A DNA stretch of 64,000 nt from Agarophyton chilense (GCA_030374765.1 JARGXX010000099.1:124001-188000); one strand, 5' to 3'; positions 21,675 through 33,374 are shown, counted from the first letter of the stretch. The notes: generated by a model from the letters alone, not told the origin. Program-made: numbers and translations.

Positions 21675-24600
21675 TCACAAGGCAGCCAATCTACCTCCAA
21701 TTTGAATTTGATCTGAATCATTCTGAGTTTTTCTGTGAGGCAGTGGGGCTATTGGTAAACATTTAGATGGTCTTGTTTGAATTCCAGTCGGTTCAAAAGA
21801 GCTGCTTGTGTATCTACGACGTTCTTCATGCAGTAATCGCAATCTTACAGTTCGTAGGTCATCACTAGAGGCAGCCCTCACCGCGGATAGAGCATTCCTT
21901 TTACGTAAAGCAGTAGTAAATGAGACGGACATCCGCGGCGTTTTGGTGGGCCTGGGACGTTCAGATATAAGAGTTTGAGCGTTTCTTTTTTCGGAGCTTC
22001 GTTTAGAGTCCCTCAAATTGCGCTTTTGCGTTCTCGAGTATCGCGTTATTCTCTTCTTTCTACAACGAGAACAAAAAGGACGTGAAATCTGCTTCTTTGG
22101 TGGGCGATGGGAACTGGAGAAATCTTTGATATTTCGTTCCAACTGCGAAAGGCTAGTCTCGAAAACTTCACAAAAGCAGCACATGTCCTTTTTCTCCTCT
22201 GATATGAATGGTGAAAAATACAATTAATCCTCTTTTTCTTTTGCGACACTTCCTGTCTCCTTGGACGTATTCAAGCCTTCGAATTGCATCAAATACTTCT
22301 TTCGCGTTGTTGGAGTTAGATTCTTTGGACGCTGGATGTAGTAGGAGTTGATCGCAATGTGTCCAATTAAAGAATCTGAAAACGGTGAGTGTGTCCTGGA
22401 GAACAAGTTGAGCTCGTTTTTAGATGCTTCTAGCAAATTCTTTAATAAAAAAAAGTGCTTTTGTCTTGCTGTAGATCGATCTCAGATCATTGCAATTTGA
22501 ACAATGCAGTATACCCATACAACAGCCCCCACTGGTAGACATCTTACTTGGTCGCGAAGCAAGACGAACTTTGGCTTGTGCTGGTTGGAGTTCGGCACCA
22601 CCCTGACCACACAGATCATCGTATTCCTTGTAGTGCCCTTCCTCGCTTAGCACTGGGAATGGGACTGGGTGTAGCCCATAGAGAACGTAAGTGAAAAGAC
22701 GGTCTGCTTTGCAACATAAATGGCATGAAACCGCGCAAGGGCGGGTTCCTCCTTTCGCAAGTCGTTTTCTGAGATGAAAACTATATCTGTTGCTTTCAAT
22801 CTTGTGGGCATTCAGAAAGGCTTCAACATCAGATCCCTCCACGACCGAAGCCTGTATCTACCCAGCGTCTAGCCCATCATTAACTTCGCTCTTTAGAAAC
22901 TGTATGATATTTTCGTATTCAGAGGGTTTTGCACTCGGCATAACGCTCCATCTTTCGTTCACATTCGCATTGAGGCGTTTTACACATTCTTCCATTGCCT
23001 GGATCACTGGAGCTAGTGACACAGCGATGATGGAAGGGACGTCAATGTCATTTGCGATGACATCACGGTGTGTCTGAAGCCCTCTTATACCTCGCCTGCT
23101 GTTTGCGGACAGGATGATAGATTCAAACCAACTCGCATGATCCGTCGGAATCTCTGACAAAATTCTTGTGCACATCCTTGAAAATGAAGCTGCTTCCCAT
23201 GCAATATTCAGGTCCGCCATTCGTCTTTCTTCATGGTTAACCCACCAATCCCCGCGGGCAGTTCGCACGCAGGGGACCTCATGAAGGTCAAGTTAGACCA
23301 TTAACAAAAAAAAAGTTGCACAGAATAAAGGTTGGTTCTGTTTTCTGATCCATCGCCAGAGGTGACAACGATAACCGGAGAAATACAATCATTTCGATAA
23401 CGATGCCGCAGAGAGTTTTCTGAGTCTACTGCGCGGCGTAGCGGGTTGGACGATTTAAATACGGCATTTTTGATGTTCAAATAGGATGCTTTTCTCATGA
23501 ATGAACCAGATCGTTGTAAAGGGATTCAATAAACAAAGTAATAGAAGGTGTCAATTTCCTATCTGAGAAGTCATGATCCGCTGCACGAACGCTATTCATA
23601 GAAGAACTATTTGTTTTCATAGCATTCGAAGGTTCAGATATGCAAATTAATGCCTTTCTTTGTCGTTGGACGGCTGCTATCGGTATTCCCGACACACCAA
23701 CTTTGACGCTGCATTTTCATTTACAGAATTAATTGCGGCGAGAACTTTGGAAGCCAAAAGGTGGACCCAATATCGAATATACTTCCGTAGGGCCCTGTTG
23801 CAATGACAATTTTCGTGTGCTTTTTGTATTTTCATTGTTTGAACAGCTCGATGGAAGCCAAGCATGCCAGGAAACGTCGCAGTACTAATGTCGTCAGCAC
23901 GCGGAGGTTGGAATTGTAGACGTAACCACAGTAGCGAAGGAAACATGTAGTCGCTATTAAACTTCAGACCTAACACCGACTCAGCATGAACCGTAATACT
24001 GTTCATTGGATCTGGAAGTAAAAAAGCAGGTGGCATATACATTCGCGCTCTCTGACCGTCCGTCCCAAGGCGCTAATCAATTAGGCACCAGTGAAGGTAA
24101 TGGAGTGGTTGAGGTAGTCTGTAGCGGCAGAGAGGAATGTTTTCAGTAGCGGCCCTTTCTTTTTGCTGTTGAAGATCCGCAAGTTCCGCAAGTGCTGAGT
24201 GAGCTTCATGGTTGGCATATCGTCACAAAAAGCTGTTTGAGAAGTATAGCTCAATATTGCCGGAAGGGCTTTTGCGACTCGAAGGTCATCCCATCACTTC
24301 GTCTTTGACTTGAAAACCCAAATGCTTCCACCAGTGCGGTTACTGACGAAGTTTTTAGAGTTTCTTTCGAACAGCCCATTTCCCCGATACATTTAGAGTA
24401 AATCCTTGTTTGATATCGTGAAAGAAAACGTTTGACATGAGTAGATATGGACCGTACTGCTGCGATTTGTCGCGAGTGTGATAGAGCGTCGGCAATATCC
24501 GGAACTTTCCAAGGTGAAGTAGCGTTCCAACAGGTCTCGGTACAGTTTCCGCAAAGAATCCAATTTCAAATGGAAGTCCATTTGTAACAATATTCCTTCT

Positions 24601-24771
24601 CGTTTTGGATCTAGCATACCGGATTGTGGCGGCAGCTGCATACCACTTTGACGTTACACCATTCTTCCGTAAAGACCAAATGCCAGATTCTGATACAGCG
24701 TGATCGTCAAATCCAACAATTATCAGACGATACATTGCTGCTGACGAAAGCAAATTGTGCAGAGGAGTCAT
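21675..24771 (-). pseudogene. Relic of a large transposase-like gene, family unnamed
   Basis: A run of minus-strand open pieces that read as one decayed gene: 24771-24355, 24042-23677, 23695-23495, 23498-23301, 23268-22858, 22842-22420, 22223-21675. Recognisable blocks in order: SPVIVVTSGDGSENRT...YSVQ (about 23380-23310), RTARGDWWVNHEERRMADLN (23268-23209), a Cys pair then GLHPVPFPVL....HYKEYDDLCG (about 22680-22600), NCNDLR (about 22490), and a C-terminal Cys-rich part CCFC...FCSRC. From memory these resemble a family of uncharacterised repeat-associated proteins with an [ST]DGGPDHR-YLSVQ block followed by RTxPxxSxxNPxERxM. A DDE-type nuclease role is only a guess from the acidic SDG block. 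Stops and frame changes are frequent. Confidence 0.4.
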
Positions 24772-26440
24772 ATCGTGGTAATATTTGCATTGTTAACCTT
24801 TAAACGCATCAGTAACCCCTGTTTTGACCCTTCTTACTTCGGTAGGACCTGAAATAACAGGTTTAAATGTTGTCAAAGAAGATTGTTGGTTCTTATGCCG
24901 GCGTATCAAAGCGTTACGCGCAGTGAAACTGACATAATCCAAGTACACGAGGACATTGTCAATGAGAGCTTGCAACCGAGTTCCTGGTTTTCAACGCAGT
25001 AGCCTTTCTGTTAGGTAAAAAAATTATGCTCAACAATGTCTCGAGAGAGTTTTAAAGATATGTGATAATACTGGGTATATCTTCAACAGAAAGTTTAGGG
25101 GAAGTTTTTTTCTGTATATTCCACTTTCGAAAAATACACTGATCAATGAAGATTCCAATAAACTTGCGGAACGTCTTGCAATATGTGAGCAAAGTCTTGC
25201 GACTTTCAATAGTATTTCAATGCCCATCTATTTTTCAAATGAGGTTGCAGAAATACCCAAAAACCCAATGCCGGTCTAAGAACAGAACGATGACAGTCCG
25301 TGAGCTTTGAAGAAATTTTGGCCTTTTTTTAAATGATCAGTTTTTAGATGATATGCTGGGATCCAGTGCAGTCTCATTTACCTATTAGGCCAGCATTGCG
25401 TGCCCGTCTCTCTTCCCCTTCCCCATTATCTTTCCCCTTCATAAAGAGGTGCTCATCGTTGCAAAAGCAGTTTTTAGATCACAAACCGTCTTTTAATTGA
25501 GGTTGTTGAGTTACTTTACCACCACTCCACTCCAAAACTTTTTTGTCTGTTTAATATGACTGGGGTATAATAATATTCAAGTTAGACACTTTCAATCTAG
25601 TTCGCTTGAGTAACACCGAAGACATCAGATTTTGGCGTTTCTTAACTACCTCTCAGCGTTTATGTCGGTTTCGATGAGTCTACAATGGTCTTTGGTAATT
25701 ATCAGTACGGTCTAAGGAGGATCCAGGAGAGAAAATGGTCTAGATGTGGTGCGAGTTACATTTGACATCTCTGTTGATTGAATGCGGCACACTTTCACTC
25801 CAAGGAAACTAAAGATGCCCGGGTATAGCATAGTTGAGCTTCCTTTACCATACAGTACTTAAAACACTAGCAGCCCCTTTTTTACTGCATTTTGATCACT
25901 TTAGATTCTATGAAGAGCAAACAAGGGATTTAGCGATTCTGAAAAGTACGAATCGCGCATCAGCCATTAAGAGTCCTGACCTCTTTGAAGGGTGTTTACA
26001 AGACGCTGTTTGAACACTGTTACTAAAGAGAAATACATTTAACAACAGTAAGTTGAGAACAGGCCGTTTTGGACGTGCTATTCCGATGTTTGCATTCAAT
26101 CTCTTCCATTTTTTTCCAACCTTTACATAGGTAATATAAAGATAATTTCTTGGGTATAAATCAAAACGGTAGCGGTGATGTAAAGCCTGTTGGTTCGAGG
26201 GAGCGCACAACGAGCTCAACCTTGGACTGAGATTGAGGGTACCTTTAAGGTGTGGAAGCACCAGCCACTGATTAATGCAACTGAAACTGTAGGCATACTA
26301 AGACCACGTTACTAAACGGTGATTAACAGCGCCCGCTGGTCCAGAAACCCGTAAAGACACTATACTTGCCATTTGATCGACTATAGAATCCATGAGGGGC
26401 AACAGTTGTCTAGTAGGTGCTAATATTTACAATTGTGACA
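24772..26440. other. AT-rich DNA, no gene recognised
   Basis: Short minus-strand open stretches at 24793-24975 and 25030-25227 could be further 5' remains of the relic downstream on that strand, but they show no motif. The stretch at 25908-26261 (minus, 117 aa) is not recognised. Nothing else is seen. Confidence 0.3.
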
Positions 26441-26445
26441 AGAGA

Positions 26446-27072
26446 AAGCGGCCTTCGGCCGCAGGCGGCGCTGTGCGCCGCGGTCGTTCTGCTCGACTAT
26501 TTCGTTTCTATGAAGCTTATTATACTATGCTTGAGCTTTTAGTAGCGTTTTTAGCTCCAAGCGTAGCCTTTTGCAGAGATATAAGGCCAAACTTGCTGAA
26601 GATTCTATTATTGACAGTGTCGACGTACAATGATAGATCATAGCAGGTCATCGGCTACTAGGAGCGCTGTACCGTTTAGAATTAGCTGGTGCACGATATA
26701 TTAAAGATATATCGTGAAACGAGCTCTGAAATGTATGGTGAGCTTGGTTATGGACATTTTATTATAAAAGCAATGGGGCAGTTGTAGCATATTATGCCGT
26801 TCAGACTGCCTCCGAAACTGTAACTTGCAGTGTCGACGTACAGGCACGGACTCAGCAACTTGACTGCCGCTGGCGGCGCTGCGCGCCTTAGCAGCGGCCG
26901 CGGCACGCACATATTTCCGTTTGAACGGCCGCCAATACTATTACTTGCAGTGTAGACTTAAAGTGACGGACTATGCAACTTGACGGCCGCTAGCGACGTA
27001 CAGGCAAGTACTTTGCAACTTGACGGCCGCTGCTAAGGCGCTGTGCGCCTTAGCAGCGGCCGCGGCACGCAC
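26446..27072. repeat. GC-rich hairpin repeats 3' of the Helitron gene
   Basis: Three related GC-rich inverted repeats stand out in AT-rich surroundings: 26466-26484 (gcggcgc, loop tgt, gcgccgc), about 26870-26905, and 27024-27062, the last a perfect 18-bp stem with loop tgt. The second and third sit at the ends of direct repeats (26822-26910 and 26942-27072) that start acttgcagtgt and end gccttagcagcggccgcgg-cacgcac. They lie 200-800 bp beyond the 3' end of the Helitron gene, so they may be subterminal repeats of that element. No CTRR end could be fixed. Confidence 0.6.
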
Positions 27073-27264
27073 AGTGGCGCCGGATATCTCTTTGTAGCGC
27101 GAGAATGCATTGGTTTTAAACTATCTTGGTGATTTGGCTTTTTATGGCTCCGTGCGTCTCTAATCCGGAATGGGAAAAAGTTTGAAGATCAAAACAGGTT
27201 TACACGCAAACAAATAGAAAAGCATAACATTTTTTTGGCTGAGTGTTTGAGCACTGATGCATAT

Positions 27265-30200
27265 CTACGTAGTGGGGTGAGGATTGAAAAACTCTATAGC
27301 CTCAGGAAGCACTGGATTGATTAGTGGAACTGGCATCGGATGTATCGTCTGTGGATTGTCAGGCGTAAGGCTAGATTCGTGCAGTAACAACACATGCTCG
27401 TTCCTTCGCACTCGTGACAGCGCCACATACAGCTGACCTGCACAGAAGAAATTTGATCGCACATCAACAACTAAACCGTTCAGAGTTTTTCCCTGTCCTT
27501 TGTGAACAGTTGCTGCAAATGAAAGTCGAATGGGGAACTGTCTTCGAATCATAGGAATGTCTGCAAAGGAAAACTCAAAACCAATGCGATGCAGCACTTG
27601 TGACTCGATTACTTGACCGTTTTCGTTGAACCTTGCCACATGCATCGTAAACTGATCCACACGAACTACGACAAACATTTTTCCATTTACCAACACTGGA
27701 TTCAGAACGTTTCGAATAACCATCACAGGAACACCAATTTTGAGGCACAGGTTGTGTGGAGGGATACCAGTAAAAGCATATTCATAGGCAAACTCAGGCA
27801 CAATAGCGTCCGAAATATCCGACTCGGCAGTCTGCGCTCGAAGTGGCTGTACTGTAGTTGCAGATTGCAAAGTGATTTGCTCACCCGGAAAAAGATTCAG
27901 GGCCGCAGTATTGTGTTCATCCACCAAATGATTTGTGGATGCAATTATCATTTTGCTGAGATCTACATCTTCTTTGCGCCGCGTCGTGACCCACTTCCAC
28001 ACAAACGTATATGCGGTTTGCATCACTACAGTAGACTGCAGTGGAGGTGGTATAGTACTCGAGATGGTGTTGCGCGCAACGGCACGCAAAAAAGCCGCAA
28101 ACCCCGGATCATCTTCTTGGCGAACTTGTTCTGTGAGATAAAGAACTTGCATAGAGGAATCTGTCCAGAGATTGCTTTTCCATGGCAGCTCGTTCAAAAT
28201 GTTTGTATACACTCTTCGAACGTTCCCACCCGCCTCAGGCTCCATGTACGACTGAGGCACAACAGGTAGCAACTGTGAGTAGTCGCCGGCGAACACTATA
28301 GACAGTCCACCGAAACATGGCGGTTGCGTTTGTGTTTGAGAACTTCGCAAGTGTTTGAGTAGCACGTCCATGAGCTCAAACAACCTTCTGGAGAGCATCG
28401 AAACCTCGTCAAGTACGAGTAGCTGTAGATTGCGCAAAAGTTCCGCTCGTTGAGACCGAGGACCGTACTTGGACAACAGTGAAAGTTGTGTAGTAGTACT
28501 GTCTTTATCTCCCACACCCAAATCAAGCAGACTGTGCAATGTGCGACCTCCCTCGTAAAGGGATGCAGCGATTCCCGTTGTAGCTGTCAATTCAACTAGC
28601 ATTCCTTTTGATTCACATATATCCCGCAATAAATTCAACATATACGTCTTTCCAGTGCCTGCAGATCCTTGTATAAAGAAAACGTTTCCAGGAGTGGTCA
28701 GACGATCTTGATCGGATTGCTGTCGGAGTTCTAAAGCATTCACAATCGTATCAAGGACGTGTTTTTGTGTTGGTTTCAATGTATTATACCTGGATTGCAG
28801 TGTGCTTGCATTTCGCACCACTGTTAATTGGCGAGTGACTACTGCACGATCAGTCTCAGTTTGTTCCTCATTTTGCTGGATATATTGAACAAAGAAGCTA
28901 TGCTCACGGAGCAAACGACCTCCATGGTGGTCAGATATGCTAATAATTCGTCGATACATTTCCAGCTTTCGCTGTTGTTCATCACCGTCGAGAATATCGC
29001 TGCACAGCGCCTCCCAGTGATCAACAACCATTTTCTCTGCATCTGCACCTTGCTGATACAGCGTAACTACCAACCGCCGCAGTTCAGATGAAGTGCTGTA
29101 TATTTGAACTGCCTCTTCAAACGCAATGGCAAACTCGGTACCGTCACTGAGCAGCCCGCTTGCGATCGCTGCTTCCCGAAATGTGGAAAGCTGCTGTCCG
29201 TCATTGGTCCTCGCATCTTCGTAAGAACTTGAGGCGCGATTCATAAGTAATAAACGCAGTGAAAAAAGCTCTATTTCGGCAGGAACGACGGCTCGAATTC
29301 TGGCGACGCACTGATTCTCTTCTGACCTCTCCACGACATACATCGACGGATCACAATCGTCTCTCGGCACTTGAGTACTGTCTCCATCAAACTGATTGAG
29401 TACACTAGTTGGAAGGGTTCGATACAGGCGCACCTTTTCATAGTAGGAGTGGTAATCAAGACTGGCATATGTCTCAGGTCTCTGAAAGTACCGTTCCAGT
29501 GTTGATGGCTGTGAAGCCGTGTGAATGTCATTAGGGCTGCGAAGAACAAAAGTTCTCTCTCCCTCCAAATGTATTGCAAGTCGCTCCACAGTGGGCAGAA
29601 TGGAGACGTGACGAATCTCAAAGATTCGCCAAGCAGCATTCACGGCACCCAACACACGTGCCCGCATGTAGGCACGGATTTCATTCTGCACCACAGCTGG
29701 TTGTTGGGTATCTGTACCCGATTCATTCTGGTTGCTAACATTCAGAGCAACTTCTTGTGCTTTGGGCTGCTTAAAAGCATACTTCATGAGGTACGCTACC
29801 GCTCCTCCACCCTGCGTGCGCTCTACATTGATGTGTGAGCGGTACTTCTTAGTGAGTATAGGATTGTATGGCACGATTTTGAGATCTTCTTCATTTCTTC
29901 TTCGGTAAACAACACGGTTTGTTCCTTCTTCGATGTATGTTTCTTGGACAATCATTGTGCTATCGTACCCAAATCGGCAACAACCTGCACGATTACGACA
30001 ATATGAAGAGTGGCGGTGGCGGTGCATAGATAAAACGAGGGCGCGCAGTTCGTCATCTTCCCCTGGACTTGGTACTTCGGCTCGAATCAGACTGTCAATG
30101 GCATCTACTTCTTCTATTACACCTCCTTCTAACCATAGCAGGATGTGATGGTGCGGTACGTTTCGTTCTTGAAACTCCAGCTTTGCTGCAAGTCCCAAGC

Positions 30201-32436
30201 ACTTGGACCCAAATAACTGTTCTGAATTCTTTCCGAGGTCTTTCACAATATCGTTGATGTACTGGTTGTAAACTCTGGCAATCAAGTCTGAGCGGTCAGA
30301 CGGGCGTGGACGATTAGCTGATGCTGTGAAAGCACTCCGATGAGTCGTATCCATGCCTAAACGCTTCACATCCGCTCGCCATACGTTCATTGTGACGGTG
30401 ATGAATAGCGAAGGGGATCCTTTTCTTGCCACAATCGCTTGCACATCCTGTCGTTTACTTTTCCAGTACTTACAAGAGCTCACTGAGTCATCAGGAAGCA
30501 AAATGCGTCCCATAAGCCTAAATTGCGCGTCAGTCATTCCGCCAGTCGATTGATTTTGCGCTTGAACGATTTCCGTCTCTTGAACTATGCGTGCTTGCTG
30601 CTCCCGTTCTAGGTATTGAAGTCGCATGTCTTCAATGTTCGTTTGTGTGCGAAGCAACCACATTTGCATTAATGGACCACTATTAAGCAAAAAGTTATCT
30701 GAATACAGTCGACGCTTTGCATTTTGTGCCCAAGTAAGCTTCTGAAGATTCCACTGATCGAAACCGAGGCCTAAGCTTTCTTGCGTACCATTTCGTGCTT
30801 GCAGATACAAACGCAGATCAAACGGTTTATGCTCGTCGCCATACGGGTACAGAAGGGGAAATGTACCTTTCTCTGCTAGCATAGAAGACGGTTTCAGCAA
30901 TTTATACCGCACTCGGGGGTTGCTGTTTGAGTTTACTGCAGCCCCTGCTTGCTCCGTGTCGCCTGTGATAGCTGCGTGTTCTTCCGTAACTGTGCCCTCA
31001 GTCAACTGAGGCACCTGGGCCTCGACATGATACAGACCACCTGGATCGACTACGAAGGTTCTTATCATGGATGGTCCAGCTCCAGGAGCATCTTCGGACA
31101 TCGGACCTGCACCTACGTTGTCACCAGACACTGTTGCAGTTCTGGTGCCCTCATATCCGCGCACTATCACTCCCTCGTTCGCAGCTTGCGAGCTTACGTC
31201 AACCGTATTTTCTTCTTGTGCCTGCATTTGCTCCGTTGTCAGCATCGCTCGATACCGCTCTCGCACCACATCAGGTTTGGGCTGAATCACCTCGTATAGT
31301 CTCGGAACCATGTGTTTCACGTTGATGTCTTGGATAAACGCTCGCAGGTTTGCTCGTGTATAGTGAGCAGGATCCAGAGAAGGAGGCCCTGCGCCCCAAA
31401 GAAAACTATACTGCGTGCTGCTCTGTCTGTGTGCCGGGAGAGCGAGTGCTGTAGTTCCTTCTAGTCTGAGAAACGAAGGGCCACATCCTGTGACATAGGA
31501 CATGTCCATAAACGCTTGAGTGGTGGCAAAAAGCGTATTCAAGTTTAAGGAGTTCGAGTGGAATGCTCTTGAACGGTATATGCTTCGTATTTCTTCATTA
31601 GTATGGCGTCTACGAAATGTGACCCCCCATCCTGAACTTCGTTTCATGCCACAACAGACTCCATGTACCTCTTTTCCTGAAAGCACACATCCACACCACT
31701 TGCAACTATGAACTCGTAACGTCCAGTCTTCGTACGGACACCAACCATAGGTGTGTGAAAACTCACCGCATCTTCTGAATCTGCGGGTTCCTACGGTGGA
31801 CAACGTCTCAAACTCAGGAATGTTTGCACGAGTGGCTGGATCAATCCATGCTTGAGCAGCATCGGAATCCCATGCGTAGTAAACGCGATACAATCCACGA
31901 TCTGGACGTCCGGCAAGCAGCATGACGGTCGAATCAAGCTCTTGGAGCGATTGTTGTTCTTCTGAATGAATAGCAAAAGTAGGAACCTGCTGACGCTCTG
32001 ACTCAGCGGATGGTGCGGGAGCTGGAGTGATTTCACCTTCTTCAACTTCCATCGGAGCAGGCATCTCTTCTTCGACATTAGCCCGAGGATGGTTTTCAGT
32101 GGTTCTCGTGGTACTTGGAAGTGATCCACCGATGATTGGAGCTGTAATGATTTCATCTTCGTTCAAATCCGCAACGACGACTGGATTTTGCACATGCTGA
32201 CCAGTTTCGTTTACTTGTACTTCATCTGGAGCATCTTCGACAGTAACCGTTACTCTTTCGGGTCCTTCCACTCCTGCGATTGTCGCGCCTCTGTTTTCTC
32301 CAGAACCTCTTCTTCTTCGTCTCCATCTCACGCCTCCATAGTTTTGTCTCTCTTCTTCTTTATTCATTTTATTTTGAGCTTGTGCTAGCTCTTCGAATCT
32401 ACGACAAAGTTTATGTAATATAAAAAACAAACACAA
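27265..32436 (-). CDS. Helitron Rep-helicase transposase (HUH endonuclease plus PIF1-like helicase), intact
   Basis: A 1723-aa uninterrupted reading frame encoding a rolling-circle transposase. The N-terminal part is acidic and disordered with a Cys-rich block at about 223-262 (CGEF...CPY, CKWCGC, CC). The Helitron Rep domain spans about 660-890: FITVTMNVWR (678-687), the HUH motif in PHHHILLWL (His762-764) and the two-tyrosine block AYLMKYAFK (Tyr882 and Tyr886). The PIF1-type helicase covers about 1215-1690 with Walker A GSAGTGKT (1257-1264), Walker B LLVLDEVS (1339-1346), FAGDYSQLLPV (1382-1392) and the C-terminal ATVHKGQGKTLNGLVVDV and YVALSRVR. The start could be Met24 (MNKEEERQ) rather than the first Met, since the first 23 residues look like untranslated sequence. 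No stop or frameshift over 5.2 kb suggests recent activity. GC-rich hairpins lie downstream and a 139-bp tandem repeat upstream; the element ends are not resolved. Confidence 0.95.
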   Translation of the reverse strand: MCLFFILHKLCRRFEELAQAQNKMNKEEERQNYGGVRWRRRRRGSGENRGATIAGVEGPERVTVTVEDAPDEVQVNETGQHVQNPVVVADLNEDEIITAPIIGGSLPSTTRTTENHPRANVEEEMPAPMEVEEGEITPAPAPSAESERQQVPTFAIHSEEQQSLQELDSTVMLLAGRPDRGLYRVYYAWDSDAAQAWIDPATRANIPEFETLSTVGTRRFRRCGEFSHTYGWCPYEDWTLRVHSCKWCGCVLSGKEVHGVCCGMKRSSGWGVTFRRRHTNEEIRSIYRSRAFHSNSLNLNTLFATTQAFMDMSYVTGCGPSFLRLEGTTALALPAHRQSSTQYSFLWGAGPPSLDPAHYTRANLRAFIQDINVKHMVPRLYEVIQPKPDVVRERYRAMLTTEQMQAQEENTVDVSSQAANEGVIVRGYEGTRTATVSGDNVGAGPMSEDAPGAGPSMIRTFVVDPGGLYHVEAQVPQLTEGTVTEEHAAITGDTEQAGAAVNSNSNPRVRYKLLKPSSMLAEKGTFPLLYPYGDEHKPFDLRLYLQARNGTQESLGLGFDQWNLQKLTWAQNAKRRLYSDNFLLNSGPLMQMWLLRTQTNIEDMRLQYLEREQQARIVQETEIVQAQNQSTGGMTDAQFRLMGRILLPDDSVSSCKYWKSKRQDVQAIVARKGSPSLFITVTMNVWRADVKRLGMDTTHRSAFTASANRPRPSDRSDLIARVYNQYINDIVKDLGKNSEQLFGSKCLGLAAKLEFQERNVPHHHILLWLEGGVIEEVDAIDSLIRAEVPSPGEDDELRALVLSMHRHRHSSYCRNRAGCCRFGYDSTMIVQETYIEEGTNRVVYRRRNEEDLKIVPYNPILTKKYRSHINVERTQGGGAVAYLMKYAFKQPKAQEVALNVSNQNESGTDTQQPAVVQNEIRAYMRARVLGAVNAAWRIFEIRHVSILPTVERLAIHLEGERTFVLRSPNDIHTASQPSTLERYFQRPETYASLDYHSYYEKVRLYRTLPTSVLNQFDGDSTQVPRDDCDPSMYVVERSEENQCVARIRAVVPAEIELFSLRLLLMNRASSSYEDARTNDGQQLSTFREAAIASGLLSDGTEFAIAFEEAVQIYSTSSELRRLVVTLYQQGADAEKMVVDHWEALCSDILDGDEQQRKLEMYRRIISISDHHGGRLLREHSFFVQYIQQNEEQTETDRAVVTRQLTVVRNASTLQSRYNTLKPTQKHVLDTIVNALELRQQSDQDRLTTPGNVFFIQGSAGTGKTYMLNLLRDICESKGMLVELTATTGIAASLYEGGRTLHSLLDLGVGDKDSTTTQLSLLSKYGPRSQRAELLRNLQLLVLDEVSMLSRRLFELMDVLLKHLRSSQTQTQPPCFGGLSIVFAGDYSQLLPVVPQSYMEPEAGGNVRRVYTNILNELPWKSNLWTDSSMQVLYLTEQVRQEDDPGFAAFLRAVARNTISSTIPPPLQSTVVMQTAYTFVWKWVTTRRKEDVDLSKMIIASTNHLVDEHNTAALNLFPGEQITLQSATTVQPLRAQTAESDISDAIVPEFAYEYAFTGIPPHNLCLKIGVPVMVIRNVLNPVLVNGKMFVVVRVDQFTMHVARFNENGQVIESQVLHRIGFEFSFADIPMIRRQFPIRLSFAATVHKGQGKTLNGLVVDVRSNFFCAGQLYVALSRVRRNEHVLLLHESSLTPDNPQTIHPMPVPLINPVLPEAIEFFNPHPTT

Positions 32437-33095
32437 CGAAACCGTGTGAAGAAAAATGTTTGATCTTTGGTTGCAGTTTGTTGCTTTGCACCCACCGGGG
32501 CTGGTTGCATGCAGCCGTCTTAATTAAAAAAAAAAGCTGCAAGACTTATATCACCCAATGCAACTCATGCGCAGCACAGGGACTCTCGACACACTTCTGT
32601 TGAAAAGAGACGGACGAAGTGTGCCCAGCCGGTTTTCAAGCCGTATGCCGTTTAACCCGCGTCTGGTTTTTGGGATGGGTTTGCTATTACTCACGGCAAT
32701 ACTCCCTGACACGCAGTGGAGCAAGCGCTTTCCAGATCCCCAGAGGTACGACACGGCGGCCGCCCCAAACCCTGCACAACAAGGTCTGCTGGTATAAGGT
32801 CTGGGAAACCCTCAAGACTTCCTGAATCGCCGTCAAACGATCACTTTACCACGCAGCACCTGACTTTTCCCAGATCCGTGGTACTCAGTGGGTTACTACG
32901 ATGGCGGCCTGCACACGAGCTCGGCCTTGCCTAGGTCCCAGGGCAGTCACAGCACTCAGTCTCTTGTCATAGAGTGCTGTGGCCCATGCCTGAAATTTGG
33001 AGGTTTTTTTTGTGGTTCGGGTCAAGAGCCGAGTTGTCTGACCCGGTTCATCAGTGCACCATATATGCTTTTTTGGAGCCTGAGGGTCGGAGGTG
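32437..33095. other. 5' flank of the Helitron gene
   Basis: Short overlapping open stretches occur on both strands but none resembles a known family. It may hold the Helitron promoter and 5' end; no clear TC terminus was found. Confidence 0.3.
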
Positions 33096-33374
33096 TAACG
33101 TATTCTGATTGGTCGGCACTTGGGCGGCGCACGGCACTGTAGCAAAGTGCACTCGATAATTATTGGGTGGGAGTGCATTTGTGTGCCACGGGTCAGACGT
33201 GTAGGGAGATTTGGCGCGAAGGGCCCCCCCCTCATAACGTATTCTGATTGGTCGGCACTTGGACGGCGCACGGCACTGTAGCAAAGTGCACTCGATAATT
33301 ATTGGGTGGGAGTTCATTTGCGTGCCACGGGTCAGACGTGTAGGGAGAGTTGGCGCGAAGGGGATCCCCCTCAT
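33096..33374. repeat. Tandem repeat, two units of about 139 bp
   Basis: Two head-to-tail copies (33096-33234 and 33235-33374) both begin taacgtattctgattggtcg and end in a C-rich run followed by ctca(t). They differ by only a few bases. Each contains ctcgataattattgggtggg. It lies about 660 bp upstream of the Helitron reading frame, possibly within that element's 5' region. Confidence 0.85.

Noticed and set aside
27613..28269. 218-aa plus-strand open frame opposite the Helitron helicase
   Set aside because: Antisense shadow of a conserved helicase; no domain seen.
33096..33374. CRISPR-like or satellite array
   Set aside because: Only two units of 139 bp without spacers, in eukaryotic DNA; a simple tandem duplication.
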